NCBI GenBank assembly: GCA_021234155.1
Contig: JAJEKV010000005.1
Location: 12,889,787-12,953,786, forward strand
DNA: 64,000 nucleotides
Reading direction: 5' to 3'
Source of the DNA: Isoetes taiwanensis
Taxonomy: Eukaryota > Streptophyta > Lycopodiopsida > Isoetales > Isoetaceae
The first letter of the stretch is position 1, and every line of letters starts with the position of its first letter. Position numbers and translations under genes: made by a program. Below are positions 48,356 through 59,133 of the stretch, piece after piece. Below the pieces are notes generated by a model. It was not told the DNA's origin. It searched no databases and saw only the letters and a list, made by a program, of their open reading frames with translations.

Positions 48356-49500
48356 TTCAACTTAGCACATAAATTGCACTTTGCAAAGTTGTTTGAAGTT
48401 GCTATGGTGACATGATTGAAATGCTTCTTCCATAACCTACTAAAGCTAGGTTGGGATATTAGAAGAATTCCCAATTCTCAAAGTAGGGAATTCACTTCTT
48501 CCAAACTACTCTTTTGAGTACAATGTGATGGCAACCTTTTCTCAACAACTGCTCTTCCCTTTTCATCCCTTCTGCTTTTGTGTGGCATAGACTCTGCATT
48601 GAAATCAATATATTTTTCAAATATCTCCCTGGCAGCCAAGATCCTAGCTGTTGGTCTCAACAAACCATTATTTCCATATAAAGCAATCATGTTCCCCTCT
48701 GCCTGTTTTTTTTTGCCAATTATGCCATGAAGAAGTTGGAATTGCATGGATATTCTGCCATGCTTTTGGACATATCCATTTGCCTAGCAACGGGTATCTT
48801 TTTCTGTTTGGGTTTCTTTCATCCTGAAGTGCATGCTCGAAGTTTGTGTACATGTAGGTCCTCCTCTCATCAACAGTGTACTCTTGAAAAGTGGCTCTTG
48901 CTTCCACCAATTGTTCTATTGTAAAGAATTGCATACAAGCACTCCAACAACAATCTGAGCCCCTAACCTTCACCATTGTCTCACGTTTGGTGTCACTAAT
49001 CAACTTGGCTCTTTTGCTAGGATAATGTCTGGCAACTGATACTTCTCCCCTTTTGCCTAGGTTTAGAGTTTCAACTGCCAATGGATATCAAGACAATCAT
49101 TGTCCCCAACAACCTCAGGCTCTAGAAAAATATAATCCTCCACAAATTGAACACTACTTATAGGCCATGCCATGATGCAAGGAACCTCCAATTGCTTGAC
49201 ACAACCAAAACATTCCTTGTCACCCAAACCTTTACCTTTCCAGTTGTCTTCCAATATCGAAATTGCAATACCAATATTGTCTTCCCCTAGCCTTTCATCA
49301 TTAACAGCTTGACCAGGATCTGCTAGCACAATGACTCCTTGGCCTACTATTTCCTTGTTGCACTTGTGCATGATTCTCACCTTCTTGTTCCTCCATTACA
49401 CCCTACTATAGAGGACTAATTGTTTTTCTTCAACATTCTTGCTAGGAGTTGGTTTTTCATTGATATTGCTCTTTTCAATATGTTGCACACCATCTTGAGT
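48352..49500 (-). pseudogene. DUF7869-like putative transposase gene, locus B (N-terminal part, cut by LINE)
   Basis: Reading leftward: YSRV, a stop, then HKCNKEIVGQGVIVLADPGQ to about 49,065. After a frame change come CCWSACMQFFTIEQLVEA, LLGKWICPKAWQNIHAI, ARILAAREIFEKYIDF and finally FSRLWKKHFNHVTI with KCNLCAKLK. The last part matches locus A (LWKKEFSRVSI, CATCSELK) and precedes the IDGMDQ region in that family. Here the LINE starts directly after CAKLK. Stops and shifts occur at about 49,388, 49,070 and 48,720. It is transcribed away from the ParB/methyltransferase gene of locus B, as in locus A. Confidence 0.6.
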
Positions 49501-49861
49501 TGGAGAGGCACCATTGACCTAGGCAAATTGCACCATTTTTAGTCAATGAGTAGGAAAAATTTATTACACCATAAGATAAGAAAAGTATGTACATTTATGG
49601 AATATGTAGAGGTAAATCAAATTTTTTTAAAAGCAAGAAATTCCTTGGAAATAGGTTTAATAAAGAAGAAGAAGAATAATAACAATGGGTGTAAACGAAA
49701 TCATTTAAAACAAGAATTTTCGTGGCAATAACAAGGAAATGACATTTATATAAATATATCCAAATATTAATTATCGAAAATTTAGCCTTCAGATTACGAA
49801 AAGACATATAACTGATAAGGTAGACGTGAGAATTTATTATCCATAATAATATACCCTAGAT

Positions 49862-49965
49862 GATATAGCTGGCGGGAATTTCGTACGCCTGGTGTGTTAT
49901 TTGAGGCAATCAATTATTCACGCTAATTTCTAATTAACCATATATAAATCCGGTTCATGCTCTCA
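49862..49965 (+). promoter_or_regulatory. Promoter-like module, copy 1, with motif B and TATA box
   Basis: TGGCGGGAA, a degenerate motif-B palindrome (TACGCCTGGTGTG), CAATCAATTATTCACGCTAATT and ATATATAAATCC occur in the same order as in copy 2 at 50,948-51,055. A start codon in good context follows at 49,988, consistent with a TATA-driven promoter controlled by the palindrome. Confidence 0.55.
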
Positions 49966-49987
49966 AGCTCCATTCCTTCCAAACGCC

Positions 49988-50280
49988 ATGAAGCGTTCGG
50001 CCTCAGCGTCAAACCTTCATGAAGAATCCGAGGTCTCCTCAAAGAGACGTCGGGTTGAAGAAGCCCCTCAGTTCCCCCCCCCTGATTGATTTTTTGTCCC
50101 AATTCTCCTCTGATTCCGATTCAGAGGATGAAGAGGAGGAGTTGGACGATCAGGATTCTCAAGAATTCCTGACCGCTCTGCTTCAGGGTTGGCTCGACCC
50201 TGAAACAGAGAATGAATTCTCTGAGGAGGAGGAGGAGTTCGACCAATTTTTACATGGTTGCAGGATGAACCAGGTTTGCA
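49988..50280 (+). CDS. Small acidic protein, first exon, frameshifted at a C run
   Basis: Translation from 49,988 gives MKRSASASNLHEESEVSSKR and runs into a stop just after a run of nine C (50,074-50,082). Shifting one base there opens a strongly acidic continuation (IDFLSQFSSDSDSEDEEEEL ... FSEEEEEFDQFL) up to a GT near 50,272. An acceptor at 50,355 would continue with TWKKNDVDPEW before a T run of over 30 bases. The basic start and acidic body resemble a nuclear chaperone or activation-type protein, but I do not recognise a family. The shift may be a real mutation or a homopolymer error. Confidence 0.45.
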
Positions 50281-50387
50281 TGGCTGCCTTTTTCTTTTTC
50301 TAATGCACCTTTCTTTCTCTTTTCTTTTCTAACCTCTCTTTCTTCTTTCTTGCAGACATGGAAGAAGAATGATGTAGATCCCGAATG

Positions 50388-50388
<1 letters not shown>

Positions 50389-50422
<34 letters not shown>
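50389..50422. repeat. Long T homopolymer
   Basis: A run of over 30 T interrupts the second exon of the small acidic gene. It could be a retroposed tail or a microsatellite expansion. Confidence 0.8.
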
Positions 50423-50423
<1 letters not shown>

Positions 50424-50947
50424 GACACGCCTACGGGCATTTTTTTCTGTGATATTTTGAAAAGCCTTCGAGCATCTACTTACAAGCTATTCTTGGCATC
50501 TGTACATATCAATTTTGAATGAAATCAAATAGTTTTCTTCACAAACATTTTCTTCAAACAGTTTTCTTCAAACAGTTTTTCTGTACATAAAAATATTTTG
50601 AATGAAATCAAACTGTTTTCTCCAAGCATTTTGTCTCCAAAGTGTTTTCTCTAAAATTTTGTCTCTGCATTTGTCTCAACAAAGTCTCGGGAACGCTATA
50701 AATCAACCACATGAGAAATCTCTGATTCATCACAGCAGTATAGGAAATTTTCCTATACGACCTAAAACAATTCCCCAACTCAACAAGTCATTTTTTAGCC
50801 TTGATAATTTTGCCTTTAAAATCATTTTTAATTTAGCCTATATAAAATTTCGAAATTCTTTTTTTTTTTAAATGCAATAAATGGAATAAAATGCCGTGAG
50901 AATTTATTGCATAAAATGCAATATTCTCCATATATACCATATACATG

Positions 50948-51060
50948 TCATGTCTGGCGGGAAGACCGTACACCAAGCGTGTTAATTCAAGCAATCAATT
51001 ATTCACGCTAATTTATTTCTAATTATGCCTATATAAATCCATTTCACGCTCTCAAAGTTC
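50948..51060 (+). promoter_or_regulatory. Promoter-like module, copy 2, with motif B and TATA box
   Basis: Diverged duplicate of the 49,862 module: TGGCGGGAAGACCG, TACACCAAGCGTG, CAATCAATTATTCACGCTAATT and CTATATAAATCC in the same order. The following 51,060-51,540 stretch has no clear coding region, only a short internal duplication of ATTAAAACCAAAAGCA..G (51,254 and 51,304). Confidence 0.55.
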
Positions 51061-51614
51061 CTACAATTTCTTCCTTTCTTCATACGATTTGTCGGTTGCG
51101 CTTCAGCTGTGTTTGCATCCGCCCTCCTAAAATCTTGGTGAGCAGATTTCTTTTCAGCAATGTTAGATGTTTGGTTTCGGCAATTCCTAACTTACTAAAA
51201 GACTCCGCCTTTTGTTCTGTAGCATCTGTAGCAGAGGACATCGGAGGCTCAGAATTAAAACCAAAAGCAGAGGACTAAGGTCTGCGAATCCAAAAGCCTC
51301 GGAATTAAAACCAAAAGCAAAGTCCTCCGTTCTTCGAATCCTTCCAGCCTCAGAACTCAAGGTTAGTTTTCTTTTAGTTTTAAGCTGCATCTCAATGGCA
51401 GGTTTAATCCAAGAAGACAAGCTTTTGCATTTGCTCGAGGCAGAGGAAGCAGATGATGTTTATGAAAACCAGAATAGTTTTTATAAACTTCATCTGCTTC
51501 TTTTTGTTTCGAGTAAATTCTTGAGTATCTGTTCCTGAATTAATCATGCTATTGCATGCAAGTTCTATTATGAATAAGTAGAAAGCATTAGAAAAATCTC
51601 AAAGATAATATTTG

Positions 51615-52108
51615 AAACACGCTAAGCGTGTTCCGAATACATGCTAACCTTAGCCTTGAATATGAATACATGCTCGGCGTGCATTCAGTAAAGAGAGAGA
51701 GAAAAAAAAAATATGTACAGATAGATAAGTAAATAGATAAAGGCCAGACAATTATTTACACGCTAATATGAATACACGCTCGGCGTGCATTCAGCAGAGA
51801 GAGAGAAAAAAAAAACATGTACAGATAGATAAGTAAATAGATAAAGGCCAGGCAATTATAGATAAAGGCCAGGCAATTATTTAAATAATTGCCTGGCCTT
51901 TATCTATTTACTTATCTATCTGTACAGGTTTTTTTTTCTCTCTCTCTGCTGAATGCATGCCGTGCGTGTATAGTTTTTCCTATATAGCAGTTTACACGCT
52001 GAGCGTGCAAACATTTTTATCCCTAGTTTCAACTTTTAAGTTAAACACGCGGGGCGTGTCTCTTAGTTTCTAAGTTTATAAATAACTAAATATAACACGC
52101 CAGGCGTG
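51615..52108. repeat. Palindrome cluster B1, CACGCCAGGCGTG family
   Basis: Copies with a variable centre (CACGCT.AGCGTG, CACGCTCGGCGTG, CACGCTGAGCGTG, CACGCGGGGCGTG, CACGCCAGGCGTG) occur at about 51,620, 51,670, 51,777, 51,962, 51,993, 52,048 and 52,096. The last four lie within 200 bp upstream of the start codon at 52,141, in the position of promoter operators. Confidence 0.8.
51662..51972. repeat. Direct plus inverted duplication forming a foldback
   Basis: A unit of about 90 bp (motif B, GCATTCAG, GAGAGAGA, A run, TGTACAGATAGATAAGTAAA, AAGGCCAG.CAATTAT) occurs directly at 51,662 and 51,768. It occurs again as the reverse complement at 51,888-51,970, around the centre AATTATTTAAATAATT. The transcript would form a hairpin of about 90 bp. 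Confidence 0.85.
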
Positions 52109-52140
52109 AATACTGATACTCTGCTAACTTCCTATTGATA

Positions 52141-52717
52141 GATGCCAAGTTACATTAATCACCCGATTGATGACGAAGATGCATTGGAATTACATTTGGG
52201 GCAGCAATCACACAGCCCAGCTCCAGTTTCGGCTCCAAGCTCCAGTCCGGTTGAACCGCAGCCGAGCACCAGTCCGGCTGGAGCACCAGTCTTGCAACCC
52301 CTACAGTACATGGATCAAGTAATGATGATGGCAGCAGAGCGCAGGGCAATTATAAATCTGGGCTCTGAGACCCTTGCAATCTCACGGAGGCTGGCCCTCT
52401 TATCTGATCACTTCGATCATGCAGTACATGCATTGATCGAGAGTGAATCTCGCAACCGTCAGCTCGAGATTCAAAATGAGGAGCTGCGTTTTTTAGTGGC
52501 TAGCCTCTATGCCCGGATGCCCCAACACGAACCACTACTACAGGCGGTATACGATGCAATGGAGATGGCTCAACCAATGGAGCAGGAGATGGAGCAGGAG
52601 GAGGAGCAGGAGGTGGAGGTGGAGCTAGAGCCTGGGGTTTTTGCTGGGGTTTTACCTGATCCATTCACTATGCCCTGGAATGGAAATGGGAGTATCGATA
52701 GCCAAGCTACTCAGTAG
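52141..52717 (+). CDS. Coiled-coil protein with Pro/Ser-rich N-terminus, unrecognised
   Basis: An intact frame of 191 codons starts MPSYINHPIDDEDALEL. It has a Ser/Pro-rich segment (residues 25-57), a helical coiled-coil-like region (about 65-135, with RAIINLGSETLAISRRLALL and ESRNRQLEIQNEELRFLVAS), a Glu/Met repeat (EMEQEEEQEVEVELEPG) and a short Asn/Gly tail. It is one of the few undamaged frames in locus B, and its upstream region carries four motif-B palindromes. It could be a dimeric DNA-associated regulator encoded by the element. Function is unknown. Confidence 0.6.
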
Positions 52718-54099
52718 ACTGGGCTTGAAACAGTAGATTGTGCTTGAAACAATCTGGGATTTTGTATGTCTGGTTTATCCAGATTATATACAATTGTAAA
52801 CTTTTTCCAATTAATACAACAAATTTTGTCTACTTCTATATTTCTACAATGTAATACATATTACATACCTTTTTTAAACTGGTTTTTTGGCCATGCAACA
52901 AATGTTCCAACACTTTCTCCAACCGTATCCCCACCGGGGTGTCTGCGAGGTAAAGCTTCATCCGTAGCGCAGCAGTTAATCACTGTAACTCGGACATACT
53001 TATCCCCGAGCGGAATTCCATGACAGTTTGCAGTCGGATCGATGGAGTCGATCTTGCATAATCCTACTTTCCTTTTCTGATTTGTAGTTAACATGAAACA
53101 TTCATCTTCGACACTGCAGACAATTGCCTATTCAGACACCTTTATTGGAAATTATTGTACAAGCTATAGGAATGAGATACTTACCAGAATTCTGTAACCA
53201 TTCTTGAGAAGCCGATTCGAGTTCTCGAAATCACAGGCGCTATGGAAACGCAGGCGGTCGGGAAAAATTCGAGTTAGAAGAAAGCTTAGGTTAATTACAT
53301 TTTGGCAGGATAAATATAATCAATGAAAGAACACGGTAGATTGGTTTTTAAAAACTCAATGAAAGAAGTCGGCGGACGGGTTCTTTTTTTTTTTGAAAGT
53401 GAATCTTCGTCATTATTATTTTTATGTGTCAAGAATATTTCGAAACTGCATATTGTGTTTTCTTGAAATTCAAATTTCTCTCAGGTAGAAAACGCTATTT
53501 CTCATACAGGTAGAAAAAGCTATTTCTTCGAGCAACTCGAGCGCTTATCCGAGCGACCTTGCGACTCTGTTACTAGGCGATTCCGGAGATGTCTACTAAA
53601 ACCAGAGGTGGCCGAAGCGGATGGGGCCGAGGAAGCGGTGGCAGAGGAAACTCAAAACCCGGCTCTTCTCAAGTTTCAGAGGACGTTGAAACCCCTATTC
53701 AAGGTATTTAATTTGCCTTGCTGAATACACAGTGTGTGGAGAGTATTATGCATTGCATGAATTTGAGTTATTTCCTTGCCTTCAGTTAATATGGTTTGCA
53801 TGAATTTGAGTTATTATGCTTTGCATGAATTTAAATTATTACCTTTAGTTAATGCTCTGATTGTCTGTTTTTTAGGACATAATTTTGCTCTGTTTTTATA
53901 GAATATAGTTCTTAGTAGTTTTTAACAGAGGGGTATACACCTATTTAGAGCTGGAGGTTTGACAGTTAGAGATAGCCGTGTTCAATGAGGTTAAATAGTG
54001 AGAAATATGGATTCATAAAGGGTACGTAGCTTAAAATGTGGATGCATACTAATTTAGCTTCAAATTCACGCATAGCATGGTATACAGTAAGAGCTACAA

Positions 54100-54152
54100 A
54101 CACGCCAAGCGTGAATTGTACTAATTTAGGTTCAAATTCACGCCAAGCGTGA
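54100..54152. repeat. Two palindromes of family B in intron 1
   Basis: CACGCCAAGCGTG occurs twice, at about 54,101 and 54,140, within the 499-bp intron 53,704-54,202, and not in the flanking exons. Confidence 0.8.
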
Positions 54153-55375
54153 TCTCTTGTTCTGGAAAATACAATAATCCCAATGTTCATCTTCTTTTGC
54201 AGTGCCCAAGAGGAAGAAAACCCCTAATAATTTGGGGTCTATTCCTGGTAAGAAACCAAGGGTAGACGACCCAGATATAGTACCATATGATCTCACATTA
54301 GATGATGAAGGGCCGATTCTTATAGCAACCACTGACCCTGCGTGCCCTGAAGAGGAAATGGACGAGGGCGCCGAGTGGTACGTTGACCTTGATAAGACAA
54401 ATGGCAAGCTCGACTTAACTCTCTTCTCGAGGAAAAAGGAAGCAGACAAGATGACCAAACAAGGGATCCTAATCTCTTGTGAGGAAGAGGATGACACCAA
54501 CTGCAAATTGCTCTTGGAGATTACACATAAGCAGAAGAAATATCTGCTCAGACTTACTCACTGTAGAGCTACTGCATACAAGGATACGTTCATGAGGACA
54601 GATGTGAACGGTGAGACATGTTTTAAGTATGGCCCACCAATGTAGCAGTTACGCCAGTATCTATTTGCCAAGGGGTTACAGCTGTGCGTAGAGGCATGTT
54701 CAATAAACCGACACAAAGTCACTATTTGCAGCAAGCTAGGGAATTAGCTGACTTGAAAGCTTCTAAGAGGGTCCTAAATCTAGGGAAGGATGTTCTTCCT
54801 GCAGTTGTCGAAGGTATGGAGGCATCTGTTTTTTAGAATAAACAGGACAGGGTGGCGCAGCTAGAGGCCATGAACAAGCTGAATAAGTACTCTGACCATT
54901 ATCCATTGGGTCTTAAGGAAACTTTTGCGATCCATGTGAAGTCCCTCATCCGTTCACCAAGCTCCATTTATGTTAGCAGAAGATATGATCCTGCACATGC
55001 CATGGAGATTGTTTAGAGCATGATTAGTAATCCAGGTCAAATGCCTATGCCAGCGGATGTGTTACCTTGGGATATGATCTCGAACAAGCCTGTTGTGTGG
55101 ACGAACTTCGAGGAGTTAATGTTAAATGATAACATTAAATTCGTCATCATCGACGGGCAGCATTCTGTTGAGGCACAAAAGGCCCTCATCAGGCAGGCAG
55201 AACAAACGGGCCAAAGCGTGTTCTACAATCACTATGCGTATAGGAGGTGTCATCTCTTGGATGCCAATACTTCACCTGCAGATTTGGCTGAGATTATTGC
55301 AACTTTGAATGAAATGGGGAAGACATTTCTATACAAAAGATAATTGACTGCATTAGGATGTTAGCATTTTAATCT

Positions 55376-55685
55376 TCACGTCAGGCGTGCGTTCAAATGA
55401 AACCAATTCACGCCAGGCGTGCTTTCAAATGAAACCAAATCACGCCAGACGTGCTTTCAAATCAAACCAATTCACGCCAGGCGTGAAATGTTAAAGCACC
55501 TGGCGTGAATTGATTTGATTTGAAAGCACGCCTGGCGTGATTTGGTTTCATTTGAAAGCACGCTTGGCGTGAATTCAACCGATTCGAACGCACGCCTGGC
55601 GTGAATTGCATTGGTATTTAATTCATTTCACGCCAGGTGTGCTTTGAGGTTGATCTCTTCTATTGAAATCGCGCCCGGCGTGTTT
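55376..55685. repeat. Palindrome array B2 and intronic foldback
   Basis: About ten copies of CACGCCAGGCGTG or one-base variants lie in the non-coding interval between the ParB-like exon and the next exon. The linkers (CTTTCAAATGAAACCAA and complement) are arranged as a large inverted repeat centred at about 55,490, with arms of about 90-95 bp (55,388-55,580). Confidence 0.9.
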
Positions 55686-56544
55686 CTTGTCTCGATAATC
55701 GATTCAATGCTCAGACTACGTGGAGCAACCGCCACCGGCCAACAATGGGTGGAATATGGCTTCCCATTACCCATCGCATGTATGGTCAAAGTCCGAGGCT
55801 TTCAAGCTGTTGGAGCCGGACTGACATGCGCATGGAACAACTATACAGGAGAAGAAGAAAACTGCAAGAAAATCAAAGAAAAAAGGTGGTGATGACATTG
55901 CAGATCCTTCTGAAAGCTCATCTAGCAGGTCAGACCCAACAGACTCGTATAAGATTGTGTTTTGTAAGGAGGCAGTATGGCAAAAGTGGAATGAATTCTA
56001 GGACGCTTATGCACAAGAGAAGCTGCCAGATACTATGGGTAGGGTGCCTCCTGTTGATGTAAGCATCTTTGACTTGAATATGACAGAGATGAGAAAGACT
56101 CAGGGGCTAGACGACGCTGAGACCATTTGGGTTTTAGACCAGTGCTTAAAGAAGGAAGTCTTATACAAGAAGAGTGCTTTCACTAAGGATAGGATGTCCT
56201 TCATTGAGTGCTGCAGCCATGTGAAGGATGTACGTACCATGGAATAATTTAATGGCTAAGGTTAGCCAAATTGCTAAATTTTGGGTTTTTTTTCCCAAAA
56301 AACGGCTAAACTAAATGAGAAAAATGGGAAAAAAAAAAGTTTTTAGCCCAAAATTTTCCCACCAATAGTCCAACCTAGGGCAGAATCGCCAAGAGGCCGC
56401 CGCCGGAGTAGCTCCAACGAGTCCTAAATCGCTTAGCCTAAGAAGCTAAGGAGCATGAGAATTTGGTGGATTAGCTAAGATGCATCTACCATAGAAAGTA
56501 TGAATCTTGAAAAATCGCCATGTAGGCTACTGTTTTTTTTTTCC

Positions 56545-57085
56545 TTAATCCCGTGTATTTGCAATTCCAGGATCATTTTTCAAGCATTCAAGAAGGATTC
56601 GGCCACAAAACTTCAAGAACATTTCTCTGCAAATAGGATTTTCGTTGGTTTCTCATTTCCGTAGACCGATCGATTGTGTTGCTAGTATCGTATCTACTTT
56701 ATCTTCTATAATTATTTTTAGCTTAAATCGCGGTATGCGTAGCTTCATATCTCTTATTTTTTAGGTTGATTATCCGCTTGCATCCGGAGAGACTCATAGA
56801 TCCGTCTATTTTCTTAATCCAGGTGTATTTGCAATTCGGGCTCATTTTTTAAGCATCCAAGGAGGATTCGCCACAAAACTTCAACGCCCTTTCTCTGCAA
56901 ATACGATTTACGTTGATTTCTCATTTTCGTAAAGATCCGCACATGTTGCTCTAGTATCGTATCTATTTTAACTTCTACAATTATTTTTATCTCAAATCTT
57001 GTTTGTAGCTTAATATCTGTTATTTTTAGCTTAATTATCATTTTGCATCGGAAGGACTCATAGATCCGTCTATCTAATTTAGGGC
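56545..57085. repeat. Diverged tandem duplication (about 270 bp) inside the hAT element
   Basis: The block from GTGTATTTGCAATTC through CATAGATCCGTCTATTT recurs next to itself with many substitutions (about 56,548-56,815 and 56,823-57,083). Confidence 0.8.
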
Positions 57086-57299
57086 TTCAACCTCAACGCT
57101 TGAATGAAAAATCTAGAAAATTTATGATCTGGGCATATCATAGCCATTCTTACGCCTCCTTATATCATTTGCACTCTTATATTTTGAAGAGCGGATAAAT
57201 TACCAATCGACTTGATATAGAAAGCGGTAATCAGTTACCCAAATGCTTTGGAATGCTACCCGTCAGATTGTTATTAAGGTTCCTAAATAAAATCATATT

Positions 57300-57740
57300 T
57301 AGGAATAGTAAGATAATTGAGTGCCCCGTTAGAGGATCATGAATGTGGGCTTAACTTCATTCGGTTGGGACTTTGATCTTTGCATTGCAAGATGAGGAAA
57401 CAGCCAGAAGCTATCATCCGCCAAGAACGCATGCACTGGCCGCAAGAAGAGATGGGAAAATGCTAACCCTGTTGGATTGTGGGAGCATCCTTTATGCCCT
57501 CCGGGCATTCGCCAGATTCGATCGGCAAAATGAGCATTCATGAATCTCTATTAGTAGGGTATGTTGAGTGTGCGTGAATTACAAAGATGCTTTCAGCTTG
57601 TACAAAAGAATGCACATTGATTGACATGTATGGCAAAGGTGATACCATAGAGAAAGGACGAGAAATATACATTCAAGTTGCGTAAACGGGTTTAGAAGGA
57701 ATACTTTATCTTTGGAAATGCCGTGATGGACATGTATGCT
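57300..57740 (+). pseudogene. PPR-protein fragment carried by the hAT element
   Basis: Around 57,570-57,735 the plus strand, in shifting frames, reads KMLSACTKECTLIDMYGKG, IEKGREIYIQVA (stop) TGLEG and GNAVMDMYAK. The phrases DMY.K.G, KG.EI and VMDMYAK are typical of PLS-class pentatricopeptide proteins, which bind organellar RNA. It is a short, stop-containing remnant. The 57,300-57,540 part may be another piece but is not clear. Confidence 0.5.
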
Positions 57741-57905
57741 AAACAGGTGGCCCCTTTATCGAGGTTGGGAATGTTTTTGGAGCAGTTTTTGAGTTCGGAA
57801 GGAATGCCCAAAGTGAGATTATTGTTGTGAAGAGACAACGTTTTAAGAGCAGAGCAAAGCAATTCGAATAGCCCTTTTGGAATTTCTTCACAGCCTATGC
57901 CTAAG
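57740..57905 (-). pseudogene. Leucine-rich-repeat fragment carried by the hAT element
   Basis: The minus strand reads EEIPKGLFELLCSALKTLSL, HNNNLTLGIPSELKNCSKNI, a typical plant LRR (L..L.L..N.L...IP..L..). It is only about two repeats long and has no kinase or membrane segment. Confidence 0.55.
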
Positions 57906-59133
57906 GGTACAAAATGTTATGCATATCTGCAGACATGCGCATAACCGTATTAGGTTTGGCAATAATAATAACAGATGGAAAGCATGCTTCTCATGGAAAG
58001 CGTCGAGGTGTAAATGATTTTCTACCGACTTCATTTTTGTATGGAATGTCCGGTAATTCATTTGGAAACCGTTGCTCAGAGATGTGGCAGAGATTGTGGA
58101 ATGACCCTCATGGTTCATCATGTAATCATAACCCTCATGGTTCATCAAGTAATCATAAAAGGCCATATACAGTAATTAGTTAGTGCTTTATAACTAGTTG
58201 ACTTCTTCGCCGCAGTCTCTCTATTCTTCTCTATTCATCATGTAATTATAAAGGCCTTATACAAAGATGTAATTTGTTAGTGCTTTTTCTTGGTTGACTT
58301 CCTTGCCCACTTTGATACCATGATGAGAAAAGTGAAGTATAAACATGAAGATGACGGAGAAAGAAATAACAAAGAAAGGATGGCCGTAAAATAAAGACTG
58401 GTAATAAGACCAAATGTACAACATTATGAAACCTGCAAGGAACCAAATCTAATTCTGTTTCTGACCTCAGTTCCTCCGACACGGTTTATTTTATCACGGT
58501 GTTTTTATTTTAATTTATTATGTTGTTTGCAGATGCGCAAGGTGGTGTTGGATTTGTTCAAGCTTTGCCTAGATGCCAAGACTATGATTAATACTAACAA
58601 GGGAAAAATTATATATGTTATTAAATGATTGGGTATGCAGAATAAGTTTGATTATTGTGTAATTTGGTAAATATAGCTACAACATAGCCACAACATTCCA
58701 CACAGCAAAAAAAAACATAAGAAACATCCAATTTAGTGTAGACATAAGAAACATCCAATTTAATGTACCTAACAACGCCTAAATATATTCACAATTCTAA
58801 CGATAGACATACACTTGTGTAATTTGGCAAAAAAAACAATCGATAGTTATATTCATAATTGCATACATTTTAATATAATTTAACAAGGACATATTTTAAA
58901 CCTAATAGATATTAGGACCTCCCTCTTCTTCCTCCAAATAAGAATTCCACAACTTTAAACTAGTCATAAGCACGTTGAGTTATTTTCATTTCACCTATTT
59001 TTCATTTTTATTGATAATGCGATCATTCTTGAAAAGCTTTATAATACCTATTCTTGCTTCTAGATGCACGATTGCAAGAAACATCTGACAACTTGTTTTT
59101 CGGAATCTACAGGACATACAGATTCACACGGAC

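Larger units (their letters stand above)
53589..56237 (+). pseudogene. ParB-like / methyltransferase-like gene, locus B, 5' part (before hAT insertion)
   Basis: Exon 1 is 53,589-53,703 (MSTKTRGGRSGWGRGSGGRG, an RG-rich start). It is spliced in phase to the exon at 54,203, which begins VPKRKKTPNN and carries the WYV..LF region that aligns with WYV in locus A. After a shift near 54,650 the frame reads VTAVRRGMFNKP on to the ParB/sulfiredoxin-like core FVIIDGQHSVEAQKAL (about 55,139-55,186). A further exon from about 55,823 (basic start, then YKIVFCKEAVWQKW) runs to SHVKDVRT at 56,237, where a transposon interrupts it. In-frame TAG codons at 54,834, 55,014 and 55,999 would each be CAG with a single C-to-T change. 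The order of parts is the same as in locus A. Confidence 0.6.
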
